Shown here one piece after another: positions 1-8,044 of a DNA stretch of 64,000 bases. Under the pieces are notes generated by a model. That model was not told the DNA's origin and searched no databases. It saw nothing but the letters and a program-made list of their open reading frames with translations. The stretch spans positions 186,001 to 250,000 of the forward strand of contig NZ_VTPY01000005.1 of assembly GCF_008297955.1 (NCBI RefSeq), given 5' to 3'. A program made the translations under genes and the position numbers. This DNA is from Billgrantia pellis. Lineage in GTDB: Bacteria; Pseudomonadota; Gammaproteobacteria; Pseudomonadales; Halomonadaceae. Numbering within the stretch: position 1 is the first letter of the stretch; each line of letters opens with the position of its first letter.

Positions 1-326
1 ACTGTTCGGCGCTGGTGCAGAACGTGTTCAGCGAGACCTTTCGCCTCGAGCTGCCGCGCTCCACCGGCGAGCAAGTTCAGCAGGGCACGCCGATCGCTCG
101 TGATGAGCTGCAGGTCGGCGACCTGGTCTTCTTTCGTCCCCCGGGACCCTACGACCACGTGGGCATTTACGTCGGCGATGGCTATTTCCTTCACGCCTCC
201 ACCTCCCAGGGTGTCATTCTCTCCGAACTCGATAATGCCTACTGGCAGCGCTACTACTGGCAGGCTCGCCGCACCCTGGAACCCACTACCTTGGCGCAGC
301 GCGTTACCACGATGGATGAAGGCTGA
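1..326 (+). CDS. NlpC/P60 family cysteine hydrolase, C-terminal part (5' end outside window)
   Basis: This is the 3' end of a gene that begins before the window; the frame is open from base 3. The first visible residues read C-S-A-L-V, which fits the catalytic Cys motif of NlpC/P60 (C40) peptidases. The catalytic His lies in DHVGIYVG (about base 156), followed by FLHAS, the usual third polar position. Family members cleave the D-Glu to diamino-acid bond of peptidoglycan stem peptides, usually outside the cytoplasm. Any signal peptide or lipobox would lie upstream and cannot be seen. About 107 residues remain, matching the C-terminal two thirds of the catalytic domain. The gene converges on the LysR gene. 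Family call firm; exact substrate unknown. Confidence 0.85.
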   Translation, partial: CSALVQNVFSETFRLELPRSTGEQVQQGTPIARDELQVGDLVFFRPPGPYDHVGIYVGDGYFLHASTSQGVILSELDNAYWQRYYWQARRTLEPTTLAQRVTTMDEG

Positions 327-360
327 TCACGCTTACCTACCAAGCGCGCTGCTCGAGGCG

Positions 361-376
361 CGTCAGTGCGCTGACG
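361..376. terminator. Small perfect hairpin between convergent genes
   Basis: A 6-bp perfect stem (CGTCAG/CTGACG) with a TGCG loop sits between the NlpC/P60 stop and the LysR stop. Only a short GTTT follows on the plus strand, so it is a weak terminator candidate. Confidence 0.3.
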
Positions 377-384
377 GTTTACCC

Positions 385-1272
385 TCATAAGACTTCGCGG
401 TGGGCGATGACGTATGCCACGAAGGCGCTCTCCGCGCGCGACAGGTAGGCATCCCGGCCCCAGGCCAGCGACAGGTCGAGCCAGGCGGGGGTATCGAAGG
501 AGACGGCAGCCAGCTCCGGCTCGTCCACGACCCGACGCAAGAAGGTGGTGATGCCGAACCCCTGACGCACGATCGCCTTGGTCAGCGGGATCAGGTTCGA
601 CTGGAAGGCCACGTTGGCGGCGAAGCCGGTTCGGCGCGACAGGGTGTCGACGAACTCGCGATGGAAGTAGCCATTTTGGAACAGCACCAGCGGCTCCTGA
701 AAGAACTCTTCGGCGCTGACGCTGGGCCGCGCGGCGAATGGGTGAAAACGCGGTACGCAGACCACCATCTCTTCGCGAATCAGCAGGCGTCGTTCCATAT
801 GTTCACTTTGGGTGTCGTCGATCACCACGCCAAGATCCAGCTCACCGTCGGCGATCATGCGCTGCAGACGGCGCGCGCCGGCTTCCACCACGGTCAATCG
901 GATGCCGGGATGCTGCGCCTTGAATCCCATCAGCAGCGGGGGGAAGTAATAAGAGCCGAGCATCGACGGGATGCCGATGCGCACTTCTCCTTTCACCAGG
1001 CCGTGCAATTCGCGCATGGCCAAGTAGGCGGCTTCGGCACGTTCCATGAGTTCGCGCGCGTGCGCATAGAGTGCCTCGCCTTCGGGCGTCAGACCGATGC
1101 GCCGTTCATGACGATGAAACAAGGACAGTTCGAGCTGACGCTCCAGCTTGGCGACGGTCTGACTGACGGCCGATTGCGCCACGTGAAGTTCGCGGGCGGC
1201 GGCGCTGAAGCCGCCACTGTCGGCGACGCAGAGAAAAACACGCAGCGCACGCAGGTCAAAAGGAAGTGCCAT
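385..1272 (-). CDS. LysR-family transcriptional regulator
   Basis: A 295-residue protein of standard LysR length. The N-terminal winged helix-turn-helix covers about residues 5-65 (LRALRVFLCVADSGGFSAAA, then the recognition segment AQSAVSQTVAKLE). A periplasmic-binding-protein-like effector domain follows from about residue 90 to the end. It is transcribed away from an MFS transporter gene with 109 bp between the starts, the classic LysR arrangement in which the regulator controls its divergent neighbour. That pairing suggests it senses a substrate or inducer of the transporter, but the ligand cannot be read from sequence. No obvious T-N11-A box stood out. Confidence 0.9.
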   Translation of the reverse strand: MALPFDLRALRVFLCVADSGGFSAAARELHVAQSAVSQTVAKLERQLELSLFHRHERRIGLTPEGEALYAHARELMERAEAAYLAMRELHGLVKGEVRIGIPSMLGSYYFPPLLMGFKAQHPGIRLTVVEAGARRLQRMIADGELDLGVVIDDTQSEHMERRLLIREEMVVCVPRFHPFAARPSVSAEEFFQEPLVLFQNGYFHREFVDTLSRRTGFAANVAFQSNLIPLTKAIVRQGFGITTFLRRVVDEPELAAVSFDTPAWLDLSLAWGRDAYLSRAESAFVAYVIAHREVL

Positions 1273-1381
1273 GTAACGGTACCATAAGAAAAAGAGATGA
1301 CGGCGATCGCTTTATTCTGTTTGGCTTATCATACAGCGCAGGCGAACATGTGCGGCAAGCTTTCCCGCTCAGGTCGTTTGA

Positions 1382-2587
1382 ATGATCACACTGCATACGC
1401 GTGCCTGGTGGCGCGCCACCCTGGCGCTCTGCCTGGGTTCCATCCTCGTCTTCGTCAATCTCTATGCGCCGCAGCCGCTGCTGCCGGACCTGCGCCAGGC
1501 CTATGGAGTCTCGACGCTGGGAATCAGCTTGATCATGTCGGTCGCCACCCTGTCGCTTGCCGGCGCACTGCTGGTCTTCGGCCCGCTGTCGGACGCCATT
1601 GGTCGTGGTGCCATCATGCGCGTGACCCTGTTGATGGCGGGACTGTGCTCGTTGGCGCTGGCCTGCGCGCCTAACTACGAAACGTTGCTGGCACTGCGGT
1701 TGGTACAGGGGTTCGTTCTCGGTGGGCTGCCGGCAGTGGCCATTGCCTGGATGGGGGATGAGTTCGATCGGCGGGCGCTGCTCTCGGCCGTGGGGCTCTA
1801 TATCGGGGCCAACACGCTGGGCGGCATCGGGGGCCGCCTGATAGGCGGCAGTATCGGCGAAATGGGCGGGGCCAGCATCGGCTTTCTGGCGGTGGGAGGC
1901 GTGACCCTGGTCGGAGTGGCGTTGTTCTGGAAGCTGCTGCCACCGCCCCGCCAGTTCACCCCGCGCCGTTTCGAGTTGGGCGCGGCATTGTCGGACCTGG
2001 GAGGACACTTGCGTCACCCCCTATTGCTGGCGGCCTACCTGCTCGGCGGTATCAATTTTCTCATCTTCATCAACCAGTACAGCTACATCACTTTTCGCCT
2101 GGCTGACGAGCCGTTCGGGCTCAGCGCCCGCTGGCTGGGCATGATCTTCCTGACCTACTTGGGTGGCACCCTGAGTTCGGCCTTTTCCGGGCGGCTGACG
2201 CGTTACCTGAACCAGCCGGCCTGTATGCTACTCGGCATTGCGATCTTCATGGCCGGCACCTTGATCACGTTGTCGCATTCGCTGGCCTGGATCATCGCGG
2301 GGCTTACCATCAATGCCGTGGGTTTCTTCCTCGCGCATTCCATGGCGTCGAGCTGGGTCAGTCGTCAGGCACAAAGGGCACGGGGCAGCGCCTCGGCACT
2401 CTATCTGGTGTTCTACTACGTGGGGGCGAGCCTGGGCAGCATCTGGCTGGAGCCGTTCTGGCAACGTGGCGGCTGGCTCGGCGTGGCCATCGGTTCCTGG
2501 TTGCTATTGTCGGTGACACTGAGCATCGCGCTGTGGCTGTGGCGGGAAGAGCGCTCCCAGCAGCGAGGAGCCGCGTCGGTCACGTAG
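1382..2587 (+). CDS. MFS transporter, drug/metabolite efflux type (YnfM-like)
   Basis: A 401-residue hydrophobic protein with about 12 predicted membrane segments, the normal size for a 12-TM major facilitator. The stretch VNLYAPQPLLPDL in TM1 and the loop 2-3 motif GPLSDAIGR (a variant of the MFS GxLaDrxGrr signature) are visible. A second related motif, AFSGRLTRY, begins the C-terminal half. It resembles YnfM-type inner-membrane exporters of unknown or broad substrate. The ATG at 1382 follows a weak ribosome-binding site. It is divergent from the LysR gene, so probably regulated by it. Substrate cannot be assigned. Confidence 0.85.
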   Translation: MITLHTRAWWRATLALCLGSILVFVNLYAPQPLLPDLRQAYGVSTLGISLIMSVATLSLAGALLVFGPLSDAIGRGAIMRVTLLMAGLCSLALACAPNYETLLALRLVQGFVLGGLPAVAIAWMGDEFDRRALLSAVGLYIGANTLGGIGGRLIGGSIGEMGGASIGFLAVGGVTLVGVALFWKLLPPPRQFTPRRFELGAALSDLGGHLRHPLLLAAYLLGGINFLIFINQYSYITFRLADEPFGLSARWLGMIFLTYLGGTLSSAFSGRLTRYLNQPACMLLGIAIFMAGTLITLSHSLAWIIAGLTINAVGFFLAHSMASSWVSRQAQRARGSASALYLVFYYVGASLGSIWLEPFWQRGGWLGVAIGSWLLLSVTLSIALWLWREERSQQRGAASVT

Positions 2588-2644
2588 GGTCACGCGAGCT
2601 GAATGGAGCGGATGGAAGCGGGTTGTCTCGTCTGAGGTGCCGGT

Positions 2645-3262
2645 TCAATGCGTTTCCAACCCCCCGGCCTCGTCGCCCCACACTTCCTCGAGGCGCTTCT
2701 CGCGGCCACACGCCGATTTATAGAAGTTGTAGCGCACGGGATTCTTGCGGTAGTAATCCTGATGGGATTCCTCGGCGGGATAGAACGCCTCGAAGGTGTT
2801 GATTTCCGTAGCGATCCTCCGGTCGAAGCGCCCGGTGAGTTCGTCGCGGCTAGCCTCGGCCAACTCTCGCTCTTCCTCGCTGGCGGTGAAAATCACGCTG
2901 CGATAGCTTTCGCCCTTGTCGCAGAACTGACGATTCTCCGCGAAGGGATCCACGTTGCGCCAGAACACATACAACAGTTCGGCATAGTCGACCTGCCCGG
3001 GATCGTATTCCACTTCGACCACTTCGGCATGGCCGGTATCGCCCGCGACCACCTGCTCGTAGCTGGGATGTTCGACGTGGCCGCCGCTGAACCCGGAGGT
3101 GGTCGAGACGACGCCTTCCACCTTGTCGAACGCTTCCTCGACGCACCAGAAGCAGCCGCCACCGAAGACGGCTCTGGCCGTTTCCTCCCCGGCACTGGCC
3201 ACGCCGACCGGCAGGGCAATCAGCGTCAGGCAGGCGAGCGACGCGTTGCGTATCTTGGCCAT
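2645..3262 (-). CDS. msrA: Peptide-methionine (S)-S-oxide reductase MsrA, exported form
   Basis: A 205-residue MsrA that reduces the S epimer of methionine sulfoxide in proteins. The catalytic motif GCFWC lies at residues 36-40, with Cys37 as nucleophile. Conserved GFSGG and HAEVVEV blocks follow, and a likely resolving Cys sits near residue 187 (SACGR). Residues 1-24 form a clear signal peptide (positive start, hydrophobic core, ASA/GE cleavage), so it should act in the periplasm, unlike the cytosolic E. coli MsrA. A GGAG ribosome-binding site precedes the ATG. An MsrB without a signal peptide is encoded at 50.4 kb. Confidence 0.93.
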   Translation of the reverse strand: MAKIRNASLACLTLIALPVGVASAGEETARAVFGGGCFWCVEEAFDKVEGVVSTTSGFSGGHVEHPSYEQVVAGDTGHAEVVEVEYDPGQVDYAELLYVFWRNVDPFAENRQFCDKGESYRSVIFTASEEERELAEASRDELTGRFDRRIATEINTFEAFYPAEESHQDYYRKNPVRYNFYKSACGREKRLEEVWGDEAGGLETH

Positions 3263-3371
3263 GAGTGGTCTCCTCGTGACAGGCTGTAAGGTTTGAGGTT
3301 ACTACGCGACTCGGGTTCCGTATAACCTCTGTCGACTATCTTCGGAACGCCTGCCTACTCGGGAGTCGCCC

Positions 3372-5558
3372 TTGTCTCGCCGTCGCCTGTGGATCGTTGC
3401 TCTCATCGTTGCCCTGGTCGCCGCTTACTTCTTGAGCGGTGCCGACGAGTGGCTGACCCTGGCCAACCTGCAAGCGGAGCAGTCGCGCTTCCAGGCCTGG
3501 CTGGCGCGGGATCCGGTCACGGTCATTGGAGGGTTCTTCACGATCTATGTGTTCATGGCGGCGCTGTCGTTGCCCGGAGCCGCGCTGATGACATTGCTCG
3601 GCGGCGCGCTGTTCGGCCTGGGTTGGGGGCTTGTGATCATTTCGTTCGCCAGCTCCCTGGGAGCGACCCTTGCCGCCTCGATCGCCCGCTCCCTGCTGCG
3701 CGGTCCGCTCGAGAGGCGCTTTGCCCCCCAGCTCGAACGCATCAACGCCGGTATTCGGCGCGAGGGGGCTTTCTACCTCTTCACCTTGCGGCTGATTCCG
3801 CTGTTTCCCTTCTTCGTCATCAACCTGGTGATGGGACTGACGCGCATGCGCCTCCGGACTTTCTACTGGGTCAGCCAGTTGGGCATGCTGCCGGGGACGG
3901 CGGTCTACGTGAACGCCGGGCGGGAACTGGGCGCACTGGATTCCCTGTCCGGTATCCTCTCGCCGGGGCTGATCGGCTCCTTCGTGCTGATCGGTCTGTT
4001 TCCGTGGCTTGCGCGCGCGCTGGTGACCGTCGCCCGGCGGCGGCGTCTGGCGCGGCGCTTTGACCGCCCGGCACGCTTCGATTACGACATCGTGGTGATC
4101 GGCGCCGGTTCCGCCGGGCTCGTGGCGAGCTATATCGCAGCGGCGGTGAAGGCGAAAGTGGCGCTGGTCGAGTGCCATCGCCTGGGCGGGGACTGCCTCA
4201 ATACCGGCTGCGTGCCATCGAAGGCGCTGATACGGGCGGCTAGGCTTGCCGCCGAGATTCGCTCGGCTCACCGCTTCGGCATTGACGCAGGCGAGCCACG
4301 CATCGATTTTGCCGGCGTCATGGCCCACGTACGACGTGCCGTACGCCAGGTGGAGCCCCACGATAGCCGTGAACGCTACGAAGGACTGGGTGTCGCGGTC
4401 ATGGCGGGAAGGGCCTGTCTTGACGATCCTTGGCGTGTGCGGGTGAGCGGTACCGGGGGCGAGCGCGTGCTGACCGCGCGACACGTGATCGTGGCCAGCG
4501 GCGCCCGGCCGCGCCTACCCGACCTGCCGGGGTTGGACCGGGTCGAGGTATTGACGTCCGATAACCTATGGCAGCTCGACGCGTTGCCCGAGCGTCTCGT
4601 GGTGCTCGGCGGTGGCCCCATCGGCTGTGAGATCGGGCAGAGCTTTGCGCGCCTGGGCAGTCGTGTCAGCTTGGTGCAGAAGGGCGAGCAACTTCTACCG
4701 CGCGAGGATCCCGATGTGGCCGATTCAGTGCGTGAGCGGCTCGAGCGGGAAGGAGTCGAGGTCTGGCTCGAGACCCGAGCCGTACGCGTGGAGCCGGGGG
4801 ACACCAAGGATGGTGTGGATTTGCTGGTGGCAGAGCGGTGGCTGGCGAGTGGCAAGATCGAGACCCGGCGTCTGGCTTTCGACCGTCTGCTGGTGGCAGT
4901 GGGGCGGCAGGCCAATGTCGAGGGCCTGGGGCTCGAGGCGCTGGGCGTGGAAACTCGTGAAGATGGCACCCTGGCGGTGAACGAACATCTGCAGAGCGTG
5001 CTGCCTAGCGTTTGGGCCTGTGGTGACGTGACCGGACCGTTCCAGCTGACCCATGCCAGCGCCCACCAGGCCTGGCATGCGACGGTCAACGCGCTGTTCG
5101 GTGAGTTCAAGCGCTTTCGGGTCAACTACCGGGCGCTGCCGGCGGTCACCTACACCGAGCCGGAGGTGGCACGGGTCGGTCTCAACGAACGCGAGGCTCG
5201 CGTCCAGGGCATCGACTACGAAGTGACGCGCTATGCCCTATCCGAACTGGACCGGGCCATCGCAGAGGGACGTACCGAAGGCTTCGTCAAGGTACTGACC
5301 GTTCCTGGCCGCGATCGTATCCTTGGCGTCAGCATCGTGGGGCAGGGCGCTGGTGAAATGCTCGCCGAGTTTACCTTGGCAATGACGCATGGGATCGGCC
5401 TCGACAAATTGCTGGGCACAATACACCCATACCCGACCTGGTCGGAGGCGACAAAGGCCGCTGCCGGGCAATGGAAGAATGCGCACAAGCCTGAGCGCCT
5501 GCTGAGCTGGCTGGGAGGCTATTTCCGTTGGCGCAGGGAGGGGCGTCGCAATGCTTGA
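3372..5558 (+). CDS. Fusion: VTT/TVP38 membrane domain plus MerA/LpdA-type FAD disulfide oxidoreductase
   Basis: A 728-residue two-part protein starting at TTG, with GGGAG 7 nt upstream. Residues 1-225 are membranous and carry a TVP38/TMEM64 (VTT, DedA-superfamily) domain: a glycine-rich GGALFGLGWG segment, then TLRLIPLFPFF and MGLTRM. From about residue 236 a class-I pyridine nucleotide-disulfide oxidoreductase begins. It has the FAD motif VVIGAGSAG, redox-active Cys pair GGDCLNTGCVPSK (about 275/280), NAD(P) motif LGGGPIGCEI near 410 and a dimerisation domain. The C-terminal motif is HPYPTWSE where lipoamide dehydrogenases have HAHPT, so the catalytic-base His is Tyr here. No C-terminal vicinal Cys pair is present, so it is neither a standard Lpd nor a standard mercuric reductase. 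It overlaps the downstream lipid-enzyme gene by 8 bp. Confidence 0.88.
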   Translation: MSRRRLWIVALIVALVAAYFLSGADEWLTLANLQAEQSRFQAWLARDPVTVIGGFFTIYVFMAALSLPGAALMTLLGGALFGLGWGLVIISFASSLGATLAASIARSLLRGPLERRFAPQLERINAGIRREGAFYLFTLRLIPLFPFFVINLVMGLTRMRLRTFYWVSQLGMLPGTAVYVNAGRELGALDSLSGILSPGLIGSFVLIGLFPWLARALVTVARRRRLARRFDRPARFDYDIVVIGAGSAGLVASYIAAAVKAKVALVECHRLGGDCLNTGCVPSKALIRAARLAAEIRSAHRFGIDAGEPRIDFAGVMAHVRRAVRQVEPHDSRERYEGLGVAVMAGRACLDDPWRVRVSGTGGERVLTARHVIVASGARPRLPDLPGLDRVEVLTSDNLWQLDALPERLVVLGGGPIGCEIGQSFARLGSRVSLVQKGEQLLPREDPDVADSVRERLEREGVEVWLETRAVRVEPGDTKDGVDLLVAERWLASGKIETRRLAFDRLLVAVGRQANVEGLGLEALGVETREDGTLAVNEHLQSVLPSVWACGDVTGPFQLTHASAHQAWHATVNALFGEFKRFRVNYRALPAVTYTEPEVARVGLNEREARVQGIDYEVTRYALSELDRAIAEGRTEGFVKVLTVPGRDRILGVSIVGQGAGEMLAEFTLAMTHGIGLDKLLGTIHPYPTWSEATKAAAGQWKNAHKPERLLSWLGGYFRWRREGRRNA

Positions 5559-6171
5559 TCGCTGGACCATGCCGCTCACCCAACCGCCGCTGCGATGGCT
5601 GGCCAGGCGGCTCGATGCCTGTGGCATACGACCCGACCAGATGACCGTGACGGCCTTTGTCATCGGCATGTTCGCTCTGCCGCTGCTGGCGCTGGAATGG
5701 TATCTGCCTGCGCTGATCGCGATTCTGCTCAACCGGTTGGGCGATGGCGTCGATGGGGCCATGGCCAGGCTCTCGGGCCGGGCCAGCGATGCCGGGGGCT
5801 TCCTCGATATCGGCCTGGACTTCGTCTTCTACGCTGCCGTGGTGTTGGGCTTCGCCCTGGCCAACCCGACCGTCAACGCGCTGCCGGCCGCCTTCTTGCT
5901 ATTCGCCTTCATCGGCACCGGTACTTCGTTCCTGGCGTTCGCCATCATGGCGACCCGACATGGCCTGGAGCGACCCCGCTTTCAGAAAAAGGCCTTCTAC
6001 TATCTCCAAGGTCTCACCGAAGGCACTGAAACCATCCTGGCCTTCGTGCTCTTCTGTCTCCTCCCGGCCCACTTTCGTTGGCTCGCCACGCTCTTCGCCG
6101 TGGCTTGCCTGGTCACGACGGTCACGCGGCTGTGGGGGGGCTATCGTACTCTGCGTCAACTGGGCGGATAG
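5551..6171 (+). CDS. CDP-alcohol phosphatidyltransferase family membrane protein
   Basis: A 206-residue integral membrane enzyme. The family signature D-x2-D-G-x2-A-R-x8-G-x3-D-x3-D is matched exactly, beginning at GDGVDGAMAR (about residue 66) and ending at DIGLD. These Asp residues bind Mg and the CDP-alcohol. About six membrane segments are predicted. The family makes phosphatidylglycerophosphate, phosphatidylserine, phosphatidylcholine, cardiolipin and related lipids; the alcohol acceptor cannot be told here. Translation is probably coupled to the upstream VTT-flavoprotein gene, whose last 8 bp it overlaps. Confidence 0.85.
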   Translation: MLDRWTMPLTQPPLRWLARRLDACGIRPDQMTVTAFVIGMFALPLLALEWYLPALIAILLNRLGDGVDGAMARLSGRASDAGGFLDIGLDFVFYAAVVLGFALANPTVNALPAAFLLFAFIGTGTSFLAFAIMATRHGLERPRFQKKAFYYLQGLTEGTETILAFVLFCLLPAHFRWLATLFAVACLVTTVTRLWGGYRTLRQLGG

Positions 6172-6185
6172 GGCGGCAGGAAACG

Positions 6186-6210
6186 AAAAGGGCAGCCTCT
6201 TCGGCTGCCC
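6186..6210 (-). terminator. Rho-independent terminator of the SlyD-like gene
   Basis: An 8-bp perfect GC stem (GGGCAGCC/GGCTGCCC) with a 5-nt loop is followed on the minus strand by TTTT, 26 bp past the stop of the isomerase gene. Confidence 0.75.
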
Positions 6211-6235
6211 TCGGTGTCGTGTCGAACGCCCCGGT

Positions 6236-6718
6236 TCAGTGCTCGACGCCACCTTCGCCGTGCACGTGACCGTGCTCGAGCTCTTCCTGGCTGGCTTCGC
6301 GCACGTCGGCGATCTCAACGTCGAAGTTGAGCTTCTGGCCGGCCAGTGGGTGATTGCCGTCCACCGTCACGGTATCGCCTTCCACCTTGGTCACAGTGAC
6401 CATCAGCGGGCCACCTTGGGTCTGTGCCTGGAACTGCATGCCCGGCTCCACGGCTTCGACGCCCTGGAAGGCATCGCGCGGCACTTCCTGAACCAATTGC
6501 GGCTGCACTTCACCGTAACCCTCCTCAGGGGTAACGGATACGTTGAGCTTGTCGCCGGTCTCGCGGCCTTCCAGCTGACGTTCCAGGCCCGGGATGATAT
6601 TGCCGGCGCCGTGTAGATAGGTCAGCGGTTGACGGCCATCCGAACTGTCCAGCACCTCACCTGCGTCGTTGGTCAGGGTGTAATGGAACTTGACGACGGA
6701 ATTCTGCGCAATCTGCAT
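6236..6718 (-). CDS. FKBP-type peptidyl-prolyl cis-trans isomerase, SlyD-like
   Basis: A 160-residue cytosolic prolyl isomerase and chaperone. The split FKBP fold is visible: VVKFHYTLTNDAGEVLDSS at the N-terminus and IIPGLERQLEGRETGD in the flap region. An insert-in-flap chaperone segment (about residues 70-125) follows, then the returning strand HPLAGQKLNFDVEI. The short His-containing tail (HGHVHGE) recalls the SlyD metal-binding tail but is far shorter than in E. coli. I chose the ATG at 6718 because AAAGG lies 8 nt upstream; an in-frame ATG at 6742 would add eight residues with no good ribosome-binding site. Confidence 0.88.
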   Translation of the reverse strand: MQIAQNSVVKFHYTLTNDAGEVLDSSDGRQPLTYLHGAGNIIPGLERQLEGRETGDKLNVSVTPEEGYGEVQPQLVQEVPRDAFQGVEAVEPGMQFQAQTQGGPLMVTVTKVEGDTVTVDGNHPLAGQKLNFDVEIADVREASQEELEHGHVHGEGGVEH

Positions 6719-6929
6719 GAAGGAACCTTTCGGTGAGTGCATGTAGAAACCATGGTAACGCGCGATGCCGGGACTGTCAGGGGTTGGGAGAAATTTTCAG
6801 GCTGGCCAGGTAGCGCCTGAATGTCATTCACGCCTTTTGGCGCGGTTGCGCCCTTTGCGCCTCGCGACTACCCTAGCTGAATTCACTTTACGTCCCTTAT
6901 CGAGCCAACCCTTTGCTTGGAGTGTGCCC

Positions 6930-7214
6930 ATGACCGTCACTGTGCTCTGGCTGATCGCTTTCGCCCTGATCCTCTATTTCAGTTATACCCAGTGGGAAGC
7001 ATCCGTCAGTCCGGGGCTCAACAAGATCATGCCCCGGGTTCTCAAGAGCGGCCACGACAATCGCTGGGTATGGAGCCTGGCGCTCGCCGTGATAGGTGCC
7101 ACCACGCTGGTACGCCCCATCGACATGCTGTTGACGGCCATCGTCGTGGCCGTCCTGGTACTTATCGTCAAGAAGCTGGCGGACTGGGCGTTGGGTCGGG
7201 CCGATTTCCACTGA
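6930..7214 (+). CDS. Small membrane protein of unknown function
   Basis: A 94-residue protein with three likely membrane segments: residues 2-18 (TVTVLWLIAFALILYF), about 48-63, and 66-84, the last rich in Val/Ile/Leu. A polar stretch with several Lys/Arg (about 30-45) separates the first two. The ATG is preceded by TTGGAG at 7 nt and the gene ends just before a strong terminator, so it looks like a real single-gene unit. I do not recognise the family. The reading frame stays open upstream, but no better start is seen. Confidence 0.65.
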   Translation: MTVTVLWLIAFALILYFSYTQWEASVSPGLNKIMPRVLKSGHDNRWVWSLALAVIGATTLVRPIDMLLTAIVVAVLVLIVKKLADWALGRADFH

Positions 7215-7240
7215 GCGCGACATGGATGGCAGAATGAAGA

Positions 7241-7266
7241 AGGCCCGTGGCAGTGCCACGGGCCTT
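7241..7266. terminator. Bidirectional rho-independent terminator
   Basis: An 11-bp perfect stem (AGGCCCGTGGC/GCCACGGGCCT) with a 3-nt loop is followed by TTTCTG on the plus strand and by CTTCTTC on the minus strand. It lies between the small membrane protein gene and the convergent lipoprotein gene. Confidence 0.8.
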
Positions 7267-7332
7267 TCTGTGTCGGTGGGAGCTGTCACGATAGGGCGTT
7301 ATCAATAGGGCTTTTTCATGGCAGGTGGCCGT

Positions 7333-7800
7333 TCAGTAGGGCGCAACGCTGACGTTGGCACCGCTGCCGATGAGGCGTACGCGCTGGCCTACCTGGAAGT
7401 CGCGATCGGCCTTTTGTACCACCACGACATTCTGGCCGTCGTCGCGACGAATCTCCATTTCCCAGGCGCGTACCCGGTTGGCGGATTCTTCGGCCGAGCT
7501 GCCCGCCACGGCACCACCGATGACACCGGCCGCAGTTGCCAGGCGTCGACCGGAACCGCCGCCTACCTGGCTGCCGAGCAAGCCGCCGATCACGGCGCCA
7601 CCGCCGGTACCGATCAGGCCGCCCAGGCGGCTATCGGCCTGGATCTGCACCGGGCGCAGTGCCGTGATGGTGCCGAAGGTCACGGTCTGGGAGGTCTGGG
7701 CCTGGCTGCCTCGGTAGACGTCGCCACCCATGGTGGAAGTATTGGCACAGCCGGCCAGGGTCAGCACGCCGATGGCCACGACGGGGAGAAGACGCTTCAT
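7333..7800 (-). CDS. Outer-membrane lipoprotein with glycine-zipper 2TM domain (SlyB/17 kDa antigen-like)
   Basis: A 155-residue lipoprotein. The signal peptide ends in the lipobox LAGC, putting the lipidated Cys near residue 17; Asn follows at +3 after Ala at +2, not an Asp retention signal. The middle carries a glycine zipper (LGGLIGTGGGAVIGGLLG, then a second GGAVAG segment), as in SlyB and the Rickettsia 17 kDa antigen family. A C-terminal beta-rich segment reads VGQRVRLIGSGANV. GGAGG sits 5 nt before the ATG. These proteins act in the outer membrane and are often linked to envelope stability; exact role unknown. Confidence 0.87.
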   Translation of the reverse strand: MKRLLPVVAIGVLTLAGCANTSTMGGDVYRGSQAQTSQTVTFGTITALRPVQIQADSRLGGLIGTGGGAVIGGLLGSQVGGGSGRRLATAAGVIGGAVAGSSAEESANRVRAWEMEIRRDDGQNVVVVQKADRDFQVGQRVRLIGSGANVSVAPY

Positions 7801-7989
7801 GAACACCTCCAGGAGGACGAGTCGAAAATCGACGTCGCCGAGTTAGGGAACGCTGTTTGCTAATCAGCTTAACCAGTCATGGGTCGTTTGACCAGCGTGA
7901 AGCGGCATCGTGCCATGCGAGAGGAGCCGAAGTCGGCAAACAATGTGGAATCGCTCGATTGCAAGCCATCGGCAGGAGCCGTTCATACG

Positions 7990-8013
7990 AAAAAAAGGAG
8001 GCGCGAGGCCTCC
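7990..8013 (-). terminator. Rho-independent terminator of aceA
   Basis: A 6-bp stem (GGAGGC/GCCTCC) with a 5-nt loop is followed on the minus strand by seven T, about 30 bp after the aceA stop. Confidence 0.8.
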
Positions 8014-8044
8014 CAAGGGTTCCAGTCGTTACCGCCTCGCCATG

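Noticed and set aside
3372..5558. Simple annotation as mercuric reductase
   Set aside because: No C-terminal vicinal Cys pair, no N-terminal HMA domain and no mer genes nearby; only the flavoprotein core is shared.
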